A DNA stretch of 64,000 nucleotides from Parabacteroides timonensis (lineage in GTDB: Bacteria > Bacteroidota > Bacteroidia > Bacteroidales > Tannerellaceae). The notes under the pieces are model-generated. The model did no database searches, had not been told where the DNA came from, and saw only the letters and a list, made by a program, of their open reading frames with translations. Within the stretch, counting starts at the first letter, position 1; every line of letters begins with the position of its first letter. Shown here piece after piece: positions 52,013 to 61,031 of the stretch. The translations under genes were made by a program, and so were the position numbers. Location: the NCBI RefSeq assembly GCF_900128505.1, contig NZ_LT669940.1, positions 1,544,764 through 1,608,763 on the forward strand, given 5' to 3'.

Positions 52013-54496
52013 ATGAGATTATCAGAGCTTCGCACAGGCGAAAAAGGTGTTATTGTAAAGGTAATGGGACGCGGGGCCTTCCGCAAACGCATTATCGAGA
52101 TGGGATTTATCAGGGGAAAAGAAGTGGATGTTATACAAAATGCTCCTCTCAAAGACCCTATTCATTATCGTGTAATGGGATATGACGTATCATTGCGCCG
52201 TAATGATGCCGCTATGATAGAGGTTATCAGTGCAGCCGAATATGCCAAAGTGCAGGCCTCGGAAGAAAAAGAAAAGCGTTCTGCTGATTCTTATATTTCT
52301 CCATCCACCGAAGATTTACAAGCTATTGCCATAAATAAAGGGAAAACGATCAACGTAGCATTGGTCGGTAATCCTAATTGCGGAAAAACCTCTTTGTTCA
52401 ACTTTGCTTCAGGAGCCCACGAGCATGTAGGTAATTACAGCGGGGTCACAGTCGATGCCAAAGAAGGGACTTTCCAACAAGACGGCTATACATTCCGGAT
52501 CGTAGATTTACCGGGAACTTATTCCTTATCTGCTTATACTCCCGAAGAATTGTATGTCCGTAAACACCTTAGCGAAGAACAGCCGGATGTAGTCATCAAT
52601 GTGATAGATGCCTCCAATCTGGAAAGAAACTTATATCTGACTTGTCAGCTTATCGACATGGATGTCCGTTCTGTCATAGCATTGAATATGTATGACGAGC
52701 TGGAACGGCAGGGTAATAAGTTCGATTACGAATCTTTATCCCGTATGATCGGGACTCCGATCGTTCCTACAGTAAGTAGAAGTGGTTTCGGAATCGAAGA
52801 TCTTTTCAAACGAGTTATCAAAGTTTACGAGGAAGAAGATCCGGTAATCCGCCATATCCACATTAATTATGGCGAAGTGCTAGAGAAAGGTATTACAAAT
52901 GTTCGCAAGGCTATCAAAGAGAATGCGAATATAGCCAAAAGCCTTTCAAAGCGTTACCTTTCTATCAAGTTACTGGAAGGTGATCCCGAAATCGAAGGAT
53001 TTATACAAACATTGCCATGTGCGGAAATAATCCTTCAGGAACGTGACCGTAATGTGACTCAAATCGAAGAGTTATTATTGGAAGATTGTGAAACGGCATT
53101 CACTAATGCTCGTTATGGTTTTATATCAGGAGCACTACGGGAAACCTTCGAACAAAATAAAATAAAAGAAGCAACCAGCACTCAGATCATAGACCTGTTT
53201 GTTACCCACAAAGTTTTAGGTTTCCCCATATTTATCCTGTTTATGTGGATTATGTTCGAAGCGACATTCCGTCTGGGAGAATATCCGATGGGATGGATCG
53301 AAGATTTGGTTGGTTTTATCGGCAACTTTGTACGGTCCCATATGAGTGAAGGACCTTTAAAAGATTTGTTGGTAGATGGTATCATCGGTGGAGTCGGCGG
53401 CGTAATTGTCTTCTTGCCTAATATCCTAATATTATATCTATTCATCTCTTTTATGGAAGATTCGGGATATATGGCACGTGCTGCTTTCATCATGGATAAG
53501 ATCATGCACAAAATGGGACTTCACGGAAAATCGTTCATACCGCTGGTGATGGGATTCGGATGTAATGTGCCGGCAATTATGGCCTCACGTACAATTGAAA
53601 GCCGTAACAGCCGGATGATAACCATGCTGATTAACCCGTTAATGAGTTGTAGTGCTCGTCTTCCGGTGTATGTATTATTGACCGGAGCATTTTTCCCTAA
53701 TAATGCCAGCTTTATTCTGCTCGCATTATATGTTACCGGAATTATTCTGGCTGTGGTTATGGCCCGATTGTTCAAACGTTTCCTGTTTAATGAAGAAGAT
53801 GTACCGTTTGTAATGGAGCTTCCCCCCTATCGTATGCCTACGGCTAAAGCAATCATGATCCATATGTGGGAAAAAGCGAAGCAGTATCTTCATAAAATGG
53901 GAGGTGTCATATTAGTTGCTTCTATTATTATTTGGTTCCTGGGGTATTTCCCCCGTAATACAGAAATAGGCGACGTATTCGACAAGCAAATAGCGGAAGT
54001 TGAAAATGCAGAACTGGATTCTACCGAGAAAACAGAAACCATTGCGGAACTGGAACGTTTGAAGAATATAGAACATCAGAAAAGTTCTTATATCGGAATA
54101 GTTGGTCAAACAATACAACCGGTACTCAATCCATTAGGTTTCGATTGGAAAATGAGTGTCAGCTTACTTACAGGTATGGCAGCCAAAGAAGTTGTTGTAA
54201 GTACTCTGAGCGTATTATATACAGGTGAAGAAGAAGATAGCCAAGCTTTATCCGAACGCTTGAAACAAGATATGGATGAAGAAGGCAACCCTGTATTCAC
54301 CCCCCTTATAGCTTTAAGCCTGATGCTTTTCGTGCTCATCTATTTCCCATGTATAGCAACAATCTCTGCTATCGTCAATGAATCAGGATCATGGAAATGG
54401 GGAATATTTGTAGTTATTTACACGTGTGTCCTGGCTTGGATCGTTTCGTTTGTGGTTTATCAGACGGGAAGTTTGTTTATTAATTTAATTAATTAA
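52013..54496 (+). CDS. feoB: FeoA-FeoB fusion, ferrous iron transporter
   Basis: This 827-residue inner-membrane protein imports Fe(II). Residues 1-72 are a FeoA (SH3-like) domain (MRLSELRTGEKGVIVKVMG); residues ~115-290 are the FeoB G domain with G1 GNPNCGKTS (119-127), G3 DLPGTYSL and G4 NMYDE. The transmembrane part has the two Gate repeats, with GFGCNVPAIMASRTI and MSCSARLPVYVLL. The FeoA domain is normally a separate protein; the fusion is typical of Bacteroidetes. A small Cys-rich protein gene follows. Confidence 0.95.
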   Translation: MRLSELRTGEKGVIVKVMGRGAFRKRIIEMGFIRGKEVDVIQNAPLKDPIHYRVMGYDVSLRRNDAAMIEVISAAEYAKVQASEEKEKRSADSYISPSTEDLQAIAINKGKTINVALVGNPNCGKTSLFNFASGAHEHVGNYSGVTVDAKEGTFQQDGYTFRIVDLPGTYSLSAYTPEELYVRKHLSEEQPDVVINVIDASNLERNLYLTCQLIDMDVRSVIALNMYDELERQGNKFDYESLSRMIGTPIVPTVSRSGFGIEDLFKRVIKVYEEEDPVIRHIHINYGEVLEKGITNVRKAIKENANIAKSLSKRYLSIKLLEGDPEIEGFIQTLPCAEIILQERDRNVTQIEELLLEDCETAFTNARYGFISGALRETFEQNKIKEATSTQIIDLFVTHKVLGFPIFILFMWIMFEATFRLGEYPMGWIEDLVGFIGNFVRSHMSEGPLKDLLVDGIIGGVGGVIVFLPNILILYLFISFMEDSGYMARAAFIMDKIMHKMGLHGKSFIPLVMGFGCNVPAIMASRTIESRNSRMITMLINPLMSCSARLPVYVLLTGAFFPNNASFILLALYVTGIILAVVMARLFKRFLFNEEDVPFVMELPPYRMPTAKAIMIHMWEKAKQYLHKMGGVILVASIIIWFLGYFPRNTEIGDVFDKQIAEVENAELDSTEKTETIAELERLKNIEHQKSSYIGIVGQTIQPVLNPLGFDWKMSVSLLTGMAAKEVVVSTLSVLYTGEEEDSQALSERLKQDMDEEGNPVFTPLIALSLMLFVLIYFPCIATISAIVNESGSWKWGIFVVIYTCVLAWIVSFVVYQTGSLFINLIN

Positions 54497-54507
54497 CGAC
54501 ATCAATT

Positions 54508-54687
54508 ATGTGGCAGGAAGTAGCTATCGTCATTATCGGTTTCATTGTCATTTTCTATATAGGAAGAAAAATATACAGACTAGTTCACCCTTCAAAAGCA
54601 GACAAATCCTGTTGCGGATGCACTGGTTGTGCCCTTAAAGATATAAAAAAGGAAAATTCGCGATATTCTTTAAAAGGATGTAAGTGA
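54508..54687 (+). CDS. FeoB-associated Cys-rich membrane protein
   Basis: This 59-residue protein starts 11 bases after feoB. It has one N-terminal membrane helix (VAIVIIGFIVIFYIGRKIY) and a Cys-rich tail (KSCCGCTGCALKD, final C58), the pattern of the FeoB_associated family. It may sense iron or assist FeoB, taking the role that FeoC plays in enterobacteria. Confidence 0.88.
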   Translation: MWQEVAIVIIGFIVIFYIGRKIYRLVHPSKADKSCCGCTGCALKDIKKENSRYSLKGCK

Positions 54688-54747
54688 AGATATATTATAT
54701 CTCAGAAAAACAGAGGTTCATATCTTTCGATATTTAAGAGGAATGGC

Positions 54748-54755
54748 TATATTTG
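54748..54755 (+). promoter_or_regulatory. -7 box candidate for the MBOAT gene
   Basis: TATATTTG matches TAnnTTTG, 40 bases before the ATG at 54796; a weak CTTTCG lies near the -33 position. Confidence 0.45.
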
Positions 54756-54795
54756 CACGCTAATCTAACTTAGTATACAACGAAAGAAGAATTAT

Positions 54796-56280
54796 ATGCT
54801 TTTCAATTCCATAACATTTCTGATATTTTTAATTATTGTCTTCATATTATACTGGTATGTATTTAATAAGAATTTAAAATCTCAAAACTGCTTTATTTTA
54901 ATAAGCAGTTATATCTTTTATGGTTGGTGGGACTGGAGATTCCTTTTATTAATTGTATTTACCTCTTTCTGCAGTTGGTTAAGCGGATTGTTGATCCAGC
55001 ATAAACGGGATACAGATCACAATACGAAAACAGATCAGAGCCGTAGATATTGTAGATGGATTGTCGGAACAAACATTGTTATAAATCTTATCATCCTTGG
55101 ATTTTTCAAGTACTACAATTTCTTTGTCGACAATTTCGTCAGTGCATTTGCAGAAGTAGGCATAAACCTTCAGGTATCTACACTCAAAATAATTTTACCG
55201 GTTGGCATTAGTTTTTATACTTTTCAGGCGTTAAGCTACTCTATTGATGTTTATAGAAAACAAATAGAACCGACTAAAGATATTATTTCTTTTCTTGCAT
55301 TTATCAGTTTTTTTCCACAGTTGGTTGCAGGTCCTATTGAAAGAGCCACCCATTTATTGCCACAATTCTATCATCCACGCAGATTTGACTATATAAAAGC
55401 GGTAGATGGTTTACGACAAATACTCTGGGGATTTTTCAAAAAAGTGGTTGTTGCCGATAATTGTGCTATATTAGTAAACAGTATATTTGAAAACCAAGAA
55501 ACAGCGAATGGTAGTGCTTTGTTATTAGGAGCTATTCTTTTCACATTCCAGATATATGGAGACTTTTCCGGTTATTCAGATATCGCTTTAGGAACAGCGC
55601 GACTGTTCGGTTTCGACTTAATGAGAAACTTTAATGTTCCTTATTTTTCCCGAGATATTGCTGAATTCTGGCGTAGGTGGCACATATCGTTAAACACTTG
55701 GTTTCGAGATTATATATACATACCATTAGGAGGTAGTAGGGGCGGTAAATATCAAACAGTCAGAAATACTTTAATCATATTCATTGTGAGCGGTTTCTGG
55801 CATGGAGCCAATTGGACATATATTATATGGGGAGCTTATCACGGATTACTATTTCTTCCTCTAATATTACTAGGACAAAATAGAAAATATACCGGAGAGA
55901 TATCCCCTAACCGTATATTACCTTCATTTAAAGAAGGTTGGCAAATGATTATCACCTTCGTCATTGTAATGATTGGATGGATCATTTTCAGAGCAACGGA
56001 TATACAGTCAGCAATCGCTTTCCTGAAAGGTATTTGTAGTCCCTCTCTGTTCTCACTCCCTAATACCAAAGATTTAGGGATCGGTAACTTCATTCCTTTT
56101 GGCTGTTTTATTTTTATCGGAATCATGTTATTTATAGAATGGATGCAAAGAAATAAGACACATGGACTTGATTTCAATATACCATCGCCAATGATTCGCT
56201 GGATGATATATGTATTCCTTATCATGTGTATATTTTTTCTTCAGGGAGTACAAGAAACTTTTATTTACTTTCAATTTTGA
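54796..56280 (+). CDS. MBOAT-family O-acyltransferase (AlgI-like)
   Basis: This 494-residue polytopic inner-membrane protein transfers acetyl groups across the membrane to a polysaccharide acetyltransferase. Visible: SSYIFYGWWDWRFLLLI, LPVGISFYTFQALSYSIDVY, FFPQLVAGPIERA, DFSGYSDIALGTARLFGFDL, FWRRWHISLNTWFRDYIYIP and the catalytic His in FIVSGFWHGANWTYIIWG. All are canonical. The next gene encodes its SGNH-like partner. Codon use is more A+T-rich than upstream genes. Confidence 0.94.
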   Translation: MLFNSITFLIFLIIVFILYWYVFNKNLKSQNCFILISSYIFYGWWDWRFLLLIVFTSFCSWLSGLLIQHKRDTDHNTKTDQSRRYCRWIVGTNIVINLIILGFFKYYNFFVDNFVSAFAEVGINLQVSTLKIILPVGISFYTFQALSYSIDVYRKQIEPTKDIISFLAFISFFPQLVAGPIERATHLLPQFYHPRRFDYIKAVDGLRQILWGFFKKVVVADNCAILVNSIFENQETANGSALLLGAILFTFQIYGDFSGYSDIALGTARLFGFDLMRNFNVPYFSRDIAEFWRRWHISLNTWFRDYIYIPLGGSRGGKYQTVRNTLIIFIVSGFWHGANWTYIIWGAYHGLLFLPLILLGQNRKYTGEISPNRILPSFKEGWQMIITFVIVMIGWIIFRATDIQSAIAFLKGICSPSLFSLPNTKDLGIGNFIPFGCFIFIGIMLFIEWMQRNKTHGLDFNIPSPMIRWMIYVFLIMCIFFLQGVQETFIYFQF

Positions 56281-56285
56281 CAGAC

Positions 56286-57206
56286 ATGAATATCTTCATC
56301 AAAAAAATATTTATTGCATCTTTCTCTATTTTGTCCTTTCTCATTATAGCGATAATAATAATGATGATACACATTGGCAGTTGGGATGAGATAGCATTAG
56401 CCGATGTTCAAAAACGAGAACAAATAAAACAAATAACAGGACAAAAAATTGTCTTCATAGGAGGATCAAATTTGTCTTACGGAATGGATAGTCAACGCGT
56501 TCAAGACTCATTACGCATTACGACATACAACATGGGAATACATGCCGGGTTCGGTTTACATTTTATGTTGGAAGAGATAGAACCCTATATACAGCCCAAT
56601 GACATCTTAGTAATTATTCCGGAATACCACCAATTTTCTAATTATGAAGGCTCCGGAGTATTGGCAGATCTTATTATTCAGGATAAGCGTTGGAATGAAA
56701 TTTGGCTATATAAGGACTGGGGGACTTATCCTTCCTACTTTTGTTCCAAAGTATATATTCCTTTTGCCTTAAAAAGTATGTCAGGAGGGATAAATAAAGA
56801 TCCGTATGCAGACAATCCTGCTGGTTTCAATGAGAAAGGAGATTATATACTTCACCTAAATCAGCCCAGGAGAACAGTTACTCGGATGATAGCACCGGCT
56901 CCTTCTCAAAAAACACTAAAGAAAATAATAGACAAGATCAATAAAATTAAACAACAAGGAGTTCAGGTCATCTTTTTGCCTCCTTGCTTTCAAGAATCGA
57001 GTTTCGAAAAATCCCATGAAAACATCAATCAAATACAAACGGATTTAATAACTAATGATTTTCCTTTTAATGCACCTGCTGAAAGATATAGTTTCAATGA
57101 TACATTATTCTGGAATACAGCTTATCACTTAACAGGAACAGGAAGAGATATAAGGACAGGATATGTGATTGAAGATCTAAAAAAACAATTAAAAACAAGT
57201 TTATAG
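56286..57206 (+). CDS. SGNH-like membrane-anchored O-acetyltransferase partner
   Basis: The protein has 306 residues from the ATG at 56286 (MNIFIKKIF); the upstream extension overlaps the MBOAT gene. A signal anchor (IASFSILSFLIIAIIIMM) is followed by the nucleophile block FIGGSNLSYGMDS and a late NTAYHLTGTGRDIRT with the putative His. This layout matches DltD- or AlgX-like partners of MBOAT proteins. It probably places acetyl groups on the surface glycan in the periplasm. Confidence 0.8.
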   Translation: MNIFIKKIFIASFSILSFLIIAIIIMMIHIGSWDEIALADVQKREQIKQITGQKIVFIGGSNLSYGMDSQRVQDSLRITTYNMGIHAGFGLHFMLEEIEPYIQPNDILVIIPEYHQFSNYEGSGVLADLIIQDKRWNEIWLYKDWGTYPSYFCSKVYIPFALKSMSGGINKDPYADNPAGFNEKGDYILHLNQPRRTVTRMIAPAPSQKTLKKIIDKINKIKQQGVQVIFLPPCFQESSFEKSHENINQIQTDLITNDFPFNAPAERYSFNDTLFWNTAYHLTGTGRDIRTGYVIEDLKKQLKTSL

Positions 57207-57261
57207 CTTTACAAGTATAAATCTTATACTAAAAATTTGTACTTTTGAGGATATCGACCCC

Positions 57262-57269
57262 TAAATTTG
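57262..57269 (+). promoter_or_regulatory. -7 box candidate before the hexapeptide acetyltransferase
   Basis: TAAATTTG matches TAnnTTTG, 26 bases before the ATG at 57296. A TTTG at 57236-57239 is 22 bases upstream, close to the normal spacing. Confidence 0.45.
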
Positions 57270-57295
57270 TATAAATAAATTATTCGAAAGCAAGT

Positions 57296-57910
57296 ATGTT
57301 TATCAAAATAGTCCGTCTTACAGAAAGGTTTTCCCATTCTATCGAATTTATAAAAGATTCCATATTATCGTTACTTTTCAAAAAAGTGATGAAGAAATGT
57401 GGAACCAACGTAAAAATAAAACCTTGCACATCAGTATATTTCGGATTAGAAAATCTAAGTATTGGAAACAATGTCAGTATTCCCAGATACGCTCATATAT
57501 TTTGTACGGAAGCACCGCTAAACATAGGTAATAATATCGTATTCGGGCCATCTCCTACGATCGTAACAGGAAATCATCGAATTGATATGGTTGGAAAATT
57601 TATTGTAGACTCCCATGAAAAACTACCGGAAAATGATAAAGAAGTTAACATAGAAGACGATGTCTGGGTAGGTGCTAATGTGACTATACTCATGGGAGTT
57701 ACAATAAGCAGAGGATCGGTTATTGCAGCCGGGGCAGTTGTCAATAAATCCTGTCCCCCCTATTCTATCATAGGCGGTATACCGGCTAAAGTCATAAAAC
57801 CAAGATTTTCCATTGATGAAATAATTGAGCATGAAAAAATGCTTTATGCAGAAGATAAAAGAATTGCCAAAAACATATTAGAAAAAATATACAATGAAAC
57901 ATATACCTAA
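57296..57910 (+). CDS. Hexapeptide-repeat O-acetyltransferase
   Basis: The 204-residue left-handed beta-helix protein shows hexapeptide repeats (LSIGNNVSIPRYAHIF, LNIGNNIVFGPSPTIV, VNIEDDVWVGANVTIL, GVTISRGSVIAAGAVV) and the C-terminal YSIIGGIPAKVIKPRF, as in maltose or galactoside acetyltransferases. The catalytic His is in VTGNHRID. It uses acetyl-CoA to acetylate a sugar of the glycan precursor in the cytoplasm. Its end overlaps the next gene by 17 bases. Confidence 0.92.
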   Translation: MFIKIVRLTERFSHSIEFIKDSILSLLFKKVMKKCGTNVKIKPCTSVYFGLENLSIGNNVSIPRYAHIFCTEAPLNIGNNIVFGPSPTIVTGNHRIDMVGKFIVDSHEKLPENDKEVNIEDDVWVGANVTILMGVTISRGSVIAAGAVVNKSCPPYSIIGGIPAKVIKPRFSIDEIIEHEKMLYAEDKRIAKNILEKIYNETYT

Positions 57911-58949
57911 AGTTTTAATTGTTGCAACCTCACATAAAACAAGGGGAGGCATTACTGCCGTGATAGAAGCTCACAAAAAAGGAGTTCAATGGGAAAAGTT
58001 TCATTGTAAATGGATTGAAACGCATATAGATAAAGGCTTTTTATATAAGTTACTATATTTTATAAGATCATTTATTCTATTCACTGCAGTTATTCCTTTT
58101 TACGATATTATTCATATCCATACAAGTGAAGTACCTTCTGCTGTCCGTAAATGTTTCTATTTTTTCATTGCACGTTTATGGAGAAAAAAAATAATCATAC
58201 ACTTCCATGCTTTTTCACCTCACAGTACTATAAAAACGAAGTTCAGGCCTGTATATAAATATCTATTCAGTCATGCAGATAGAGTTGTACTATTATCTGA
58301 ATACTGGAAAGATCAGGTAACAGAAGAGTTTCAATTGCCAGAAGGTAAAGCGATTGTCATATATAATCCGTGTACCACCATCATAAGTTCAAAATCGTAC
58401 ATTCAGAAAAAACAAATATTATATGCCGGAACCTTGAATCCCAGAAAAGGATATTCAGATATGATCAATGCTTTTGCTCTTATAGCTCCTAAATATCCGG
58501 AATGGGAAATCGTATTTGCAGGCAACGGTGAAATTGATAATGGAAAATTATTAGTACAGCAGCATAATATTGAACAAAGAACAACGTTTTTAGGATGGGT
58601 AGATGGCGAACAAAAAGACAAAGCTTTTAAAGAAGCGATGATCTTTTGCCTACCGAGTTATGCCGAGGGCTTTCCAATGGCAGTATTAGATGCTTGGAGT
58701 TATGGTCTGCCGGTTGTTACAACTCCTGTAGGGGGAATTCCTGATATCGCAATAAACAGAACTAATTTGCTTTTGTTTACACCAGGAGATGTTCAAACAC
58801 TCGCAAATAATTTTGAAGAACTAATAAAAGACCCTTCTCTATGCAAAACAATAGCAGATGAAGGAAAAAAATTAGCATCGACAAAGTTTAATATTAAAAC
58901 GATCAATCAAGAAATAGAGTCATTGTATAATACACTGACGACAAAATAA
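57894..58949 (+). CDS. Family 4 glycosyltransferase
   Basis: The 351-residue GT-B enzyme shows VLIVATSHKTRGGITAVIEA (acceptor loop), ILYAGTLNPRKGYSDMINAF (start of the donor domain) and CLPSYAEGFPMAVLDAWSYG with the Glu-x7-Asp variant of the GT4 signature, then LPVVTTPVGGIPD. It adds one sugar to the lipid-linked repeat unit. It lies between the acetyltransferase and the polymerase genes. Confidence 0.92.
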   Translation: MKHIPKVLIVATSHKTRGGITAVIEAHKKGVQWEKFHCKWIETHIDKGFLYKLLYFIRSFILFTAVIPFYDIIHIHTSEVPSAVRKCFYFFIARLWRKKIIIHFHAFSPHSTIKTKFRPVYKYLFSHADRVVLLSEYWKDQVTEEFQLPEGKAIVIYNPCTTIISSKSYIQKKQILYAGTLNPRKGYSDMINAFALIAPKYPEWEIVFAGNGEIDNGKLLVQQHNIEQRTTFLGWVDGEQKDKAFKEAMIFCLPSYAEGFPMAVLDAWSYGLPVVTTPVGGIPDIAINRTNLLLFTPGDVQTLANNFEELIKDPSLCKTIADEGKKLASTKFNIKTINQEIESLYNTLTTK

Positions 58950-59001
58950 TGTTTATTTGTATTACAAATTCAAATAAGCTAAGATAAAAATATATTTAGA
59001 A

Positions 59002-60219
59002 ATGATACAAGATTTTGTAAACAGACATTTTTACAGTTTATTCATAATAACTCTAATATTCGGAATTGTGACATATGGATTGATTGGTTTTCAATCTATC
59101 GATGAATTATGTGGCATCGTACTATTTATTATGTTTATACACTACATGTTCCATACTTCAGACTGGAGAATTAACAAAATATTTATCTACATATTGGGTA
59201 TATTTATTTTCTATCTCATATATTCATTTCAGATTAACAGTAACTCAAAAAAAGCCATATTAGTCGATTTCATTATACAACTAAAGCCATATATAGCTTT
59301 TTTCTGTGTATACCAAATAAAGCCTCTATTCAGTAAAAAACAAAACATACTGCTTAATCAACTATGCCTATTATGTTGGGGGTTATTGGTGCCTTTTGGC
59401 ATAATAGAGCTATTTTATCCTAATATGCTGAAGTTAATAGCAGGGCACCCATCTAATTATGCATCTGCCATCGCTGCACTGGCATTGGTCTACTTGTACA
59501 CAAGTAATAATACCAATAAAGAAAAAATCATATTTATTTGTATGCTTGCTGTCGGACTACTCTCTGCCAGATCCAAATACTATGGTTTTTTTGTATTAGC
59601 CACATTCGCCATTCTATTTTTCAGTAATGCTAAAAATTTAAAGTTCAATTTTAAGAACTCAATTATAGCATTAATAATGATAGGGATAATACTGTTTGTA
59701 GCAAAAGAAAAAATAGAACTTTATTTTTTACAAGGTATTTCTGCAAACAGTGAAAAAGACTATATTGCCAGATTTGCTCTTTATGCAACTTCTTTCCAGA
59801 TATTTAAGGAATATTTTCCTTTCGGTTCAGGATTGGCTACTTTCGGTACACATGCTTCCGGAGCCTACTATTCTAATATTTACAAAGATTATGAAATAGA
59901 CGGTATTTGGGGACTAAGTAAACATTATCCTTATTTTATATCAGACACTTATTATCCGTCATTAGCCCAATTTGGAGTAGTCGGAGCACTCTTATTCGTT
60001 ATCTTTTGGATATACTTATGTAAAAAAGCATATACTTATTTCAAAAAAACATATGATTCAAAACTTACAACCATAGTTATTATTATATCAGGATATTTTG
60101 CAATCGAGAATATTGCCGATGCAACCTTTACAAGTAATCGAGGGTTATTTTTTATGATGTTTTTGGGACTCGTATTTTCCAATATGACACATAATATGAA
60201 TCAAAAAGAAACATTATAA
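59002..60219 (+). CDS. Wzy-like O-antigen/capsule polymerase
   Basis: The 405-residue protein has about ten predicted membrane helices (IITLIFGIVTYGLIGF, IFIYILGIFIFYLIYSF, IIFICMLAVGLLSARSKYYG, ...) and a long outer loop with FPFGSGLATFGTHASGAYYS, the G-G-T type block common in Wzy/O-antigen ligase proteins. It should join repeat units in the periplasm. A ligase (WaaL) assignment cannot be excluded. It overlaps the convergent WecG-like gene by 6 bases at the stop codons. Confidence 0.78.
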   Translation: MIQDFVNRHFYSLFIITLIFGIVTYGLIGFQSIDELCGIVLFIMFIHYMFHTSDWRINKIFIYILGIFIFYLIYSFQINSNSKKAILVDFIIQLKPYIAFFCVYQIKPLFSKKQNILLNQLCLLCWGLLVPFGIIELFYPNMLKLIAGHPSNYASAIAALALVYLYTSNNTNKEKIIFICMLAVGLLSARSKYYGFFVLATFAILFFSNAKNLKFNFKNSIIALIMIGIILFVAKEKIELYFLQGISANSEKDYIARFALYATSFQIFKEYFPFGSGLATFGTHASGAYYSNIYKDYEIDGIWGLSKHYPYFISDTYYPSLAQFGVVGALLFVIFWIYLCKKAYTYFKKTYDSKLTTIVIIISGYFAIENIADATFTSNRGLFFMMFLGLVFSNMTHNMNQKETL

Positions 60220-60954
60220 TTTCTTTGAGAAAAAGGATTTAATATATAATGTTCCTATCTTATATAGGAAAACGACATTATATATCAGATACCTCTTCCA
60301 CAATCGTCGTGGATCGGTGATCAACCTACCAAACCATTCCAAACCGCAATTAATCATCCATTGTGGTGGACGCTTTTTGGTTTCAGCATAAAAGTCAAAA
60401 ACTGCACCTATTCCACAGATAACCTTAGTATTAATATTATTATGGTTATGATAGATCCATGTTTCCTGCTTGGGAGCTGTCATCCCTACAAAAACCACAT
60501 CCGGAGAAAACCGATTAATAACATCATACATTTCCTGATTATCAGCATCCGTAAATTGTTCTTTAAAAGGAGGACTAAATGTTTCGACACAAATATTAGG
60601 ATATTCTTTGTTTAAACGTTTTCTTATCAGGTCTAATGTACTTTGGGATGCCCCCAGGTAAAAACAACGCCCCTTCTTCTTATTCAACAAATCCAACAAA
60701 AGACAATGTAAATCAGCCCCAGCCATTTTCTTTATATGTTTCCCAGCAAGCAGACGAGCTGCATATACGATAGCAATGCCGTCAGGCAATAAAATATCAC
60801 TCGTTTGTAAAGCCTTCTTAAAATCAGGAAAACGATCTGTCATTGTCCATGAATAGGCATTTATTGTATTTATTATTAATGTCTTTTCCGGAAATTCTGT
60901 AAAAAAAAAATCGGTTGTAATATCAAAATCCCCTAGCTTCACTATATCATACAT
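60214..60954 (-). CDS. WecG/TagA/CpsF-family glycosyltransferase (GT26)
   Basis: The 246-residue enzyme shows INTINAYSW, LLPDGIAIVYAARLLAGK, RCFYLGASQSTLDLIRKRL, DVVFVGMTAPKQETWIY and GIGAVFDFYAETKKRPPQW ending in LEWFGRLITDPRRLWKRY, all canonical. Relatives transfer ManNAc or ManNAcA from UDP, which fits the UDP-ManNAc-forming WecB encoded in the first glycan block. It lies on the strand opposite to its neighbours. Confidence 0.93.
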   Translation of the reverse strand: MYDIVKLGDFDITTDFFFTEFPEKTLIINTINAYSWTMTDRFPDFKKALQTSDILLPDGIAIVYAARLLAGKHIKKMAGADLHCLLLDLLNKKKGRCFYLGASQSTLDLIRKRLNKEYPNICVETFSPPFKEQFTDADNQEMYDVINRFSPDVVFVGMTAPKQETWIYHNHNNINTKVICGIGAVFDFYAETKKRPPQWMINCGLEWFGRLITDPRRLWKRYLIYNVVFLYKIGTLYIKSFFSKKL

Positions 60955-60978
60955 CGTTTATATCTTATTTTTGACAGA

Positions 60979-60986
60979 CAAAGATA
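60979..60986 (-). promoter_or_regulatory. -7 box candidate for the WecG-like gene
   Basis: TATCTTTG on the minus strand matches TAnnTTTG and lies 24 bases before the ATG (60954). No -33 match at the normal spacing. Confidence 0.45.
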
Positions 60987-61031
60987 TAACTAAAAGTAGA
61001 GATTCAGAACCTCACAATATATATTTACACC

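Noticed and set aside
56226..56285. N-terminal extension of the SGNH-like protein
   Set aside because: It overlaps the MBOAT gene and would place residues before the signal anchor; the ATG at 56286 fits.
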